Assembly (NCBI RefSeq): GCF_023101665.1
Contig: NZ_CP082161.1
Coordinates: forward strand, 5,704,001-5,768,000
Length of the DNA: 64,000 bases
DNA from: Bradyrhizobium sp. 195
GTDB taxonomy: Bacteria; Pseudomonadota; Alphaproteobacteria; Rhizobiales; Xanthobacteraceae
Direction of reading: 5' to 3'
In this document: positions 63,214 to 64,000 of the stretch, one piece after another
Layout: each line of letters begins with the position of its first letter
Numbering within the stretch: the stretch's first letter is position 1
Made by a program: the position numbers and the translations under genes
Notes under the pieces: model-generated
The model's database searches: none
The model's input: only the letters and a program-made list of their open reading frames with translations
Told to the model about the DNA's origin: nothing

Positions 63214-63475
63214 GACTCTTACCCTTCTGGCTTACGCGTCTTCGTTCGATCGCTTCGGATCGAGTGACGGGGCCAGCGTGCCGCGACATGGCTAACAAAG
63301 GGTGAAACGAACATCGCCTGCATAAGCGTCGGTTCACCATAACCGACCGGCAGCCGCGCGCGGGTTCTGCAATCAGCCTGAAATCATTGGTGTTTCTCTG
63401 CGCTTACGCTCCATTAACCATAACCGCTGGTTACTTTTCGAAGGCCGCGCAGGACGCCGGCTGCGCGAGACGAGC
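63214..63475. other. upstream region of flagellin 2
   Basis: About 260 bases with no gene. On the minus strand it contains GGTTATGGTTAATGG, related to the GTTAACCATA motif seen near other flagellar genes, and a long leader before the start. No exact TTAA-N7-TTAA or sigma-54 match was found. Confidence 0.4.
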
Positions 63476-63509
63476 GCAAAAGAAAGCGGCGGGGCCGAAG
63501 CCCCGCCGC
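63476..63509 (-). terminator. terminator of flagellin gene 3
   Basis: On the minus strand GCGGCGGGGC-TTCG-GCCCCGCCGC, a UUCG tetraloop stem of 10 pairs, followed by TTTCTTTTGCG. Confidence 0.9.
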
Positions 63510-63538
63510 CGTAATCGTCTTGCGATGTCGTCCGCTTG

Positions 63539-64000
63539 TTAGCGGAGCAGCTGGAGCACGCTCTGCTGCGACTGGTTGGCCAGCGACAGCGCGGAGACCG
63601 CGATCGACTGCCGGGTCGACAGCGCCTGGCTGTTGGCGGCTTCGACGTTGGTGTCGGCCAGGGTCAGGTTGGACGAACCGGTCTGCAGCACGTTGATCAG
63701 GTTCTTGTTGAAGTCCTGACGAACCTGCACGATCGTCAGGTTCGAACCCAGAGCCGAAGCTTCCGAACGCAGCGTGCTCGAGGCGGAGTTCAGGTTCGTG
63801 AGCACCTTGTTGGTGGCAGCGTTATCGATGAAGTCGACACCGCTGGTCAGCGCAGCGAGGCCCAGACCCTTGGAGTTGTAGGTCACGCCCGTGATGCTCA
63901 GGCTCGACTTGGCAGTCTCGTCGAACACCAGCTTGAGCTGGTCGCCGTTCAAGAGGTTGACACCGTTGAACGAGGAGTCCTGCGCCGTCGAGTCGATCTG
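63539..64000 (-). CDS. fliC: flagellin 3 (partial, C-terminal part in window)
   Basis: The last 153 residues of a third flagellin. The open frame continues to the window end (first full codon CAG at 64000). It starts QIDSTAQDSSFNGVNLLNGD and ends NLTLADTNVEAANSQALSTR then SVLQLLR, almost identical to flagellin 2. The N-terminus lies outside the window. Confidence 0.93.
   Translation of the reverse strand, partial: QIDSTAQDSSFNGVNLLNGDQLKLVFDETAKSSLSITGVTYNSKGLGLAALTSGVDFIDNAATNKVLTNLNSASSTLRSEASALGSNLTIVQVRQDFNKNLINVLQTGSSNLTLADTNVEAANSQALSTRQSIAVSALSLANQSQQSVLQLLR

Noticed and set aside
63400..63430. A sigma-54 or CtrA site upstream of flagellin 2
   Set aside because: Related GTTAA-type sequence is present but neither GG-N10-GC nor TTAA-N7-TTAA could be placed convincingly.

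Overview
The window looks like a chromosomal segment of a Bradyrhizobium-type alphaproteobacterium (Nitrobacteraceae). The support is a GC-rich sequence, GTG/TTG starts among ATG starts, Hyphomicrobiales-type repeat families, a CckA-type kinase, and a Caulobacter-like flagellar gene set (MotE, FliX, FlaF, FlgN, FlaG-like) with flagellins of about 760 residues. Flagellins of that size match the thick (subpolar) flagellum described in B. japonicum/diazoefficiens. The genus is an inference from gene content, not from a database match.

Region 1 (1-25.8 kb) is mixed housekeeping and accessory DNA. It holds an HdeA-like periplasmic protein, small secreted proteins, a two-part YeeE/YedE transporter, a GNAT/BioF2-like acyltransferase, a HicBA toxin-antitoxin pair, a DsbA/FrnE-like oxidoreductase, a TesB-like thioesterase and two adjacent XRE-MmyB regulators. 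A SET-domain protein lies close to a histone-H1-like lysine-rich protein. A TetR regulator diverges from a frameshifted carotenoid oxygenase and appears, from paired operators, to control a second promoter in front of an IspZ/YciB-like membrane operon. Class I fumarase, an isoprenylcysteine-methyltransferase-like protein, a GST, a lectin-like protein and a Tim44-like protein follow, then a CckA-type hybrid kinase.

Region 2 (25.9-31.5 kb) is flagellar. One minus-strand cluster runs flgB-flgC-fliE-fliQ-fliR-flhB, and a divergent plus-strand pair is fliO-fliP. The shared intergenic region carries a CtrA-type box and two palindromes resembling FlbD (ftr) enhancers. Region 3 (31.5-43 kb) holds a GIY-YIG pseudogene, a roughly 1240-residue periplasmic TPR protein, a small TPR protein, a FecR-domain protein and a 1377-residue FecR-VCBS-RTX secreted protein.

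Region 4 (43-50 kb) is the minus-strand fliL-fliM-DUF6468-motE operon, divergent from plus-strand flgF-flgG-flgA-flgH, with a strong sigma-54-like promoter in front of flgF. Region 5 (50-54.4 kb) is an accessory island: an orphan HigA-like protein, a noncoding element with a perfect 17-bp inverted repeat, a FAH-family hydratase, DksA, and a divergent HxlR regulator with an NAD(P)-binding protein. Region 6 (54.4-64 kb) returns to flagellar genes: fliX divergent from flgI-flgJ-flgN, a flaG-like gene, flaF and three large tandem flagellin genes, the last cut by the window end.

The flagellar genes encode the export gate (FliO/P/Q/R, FlhB), rod (FlgB/C/F/G, FliE), P- and L-rings (FlgI/H, with FlgA as chaperone), switch (FliM), stator-associated proteins (FliL, MotE) and filament. 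Candidate CtrA, FlbD and sigma-54 sites suggest Caulobacter-style hierarchical control. Basal-body and motor genes such as fliF, fliG, fliN, fliI, flhA, flgE, motA/B, and also flbT, are not in the window. Eight copies of one 86-93 bp palindromic repeat and several other repeat types lie between genes.
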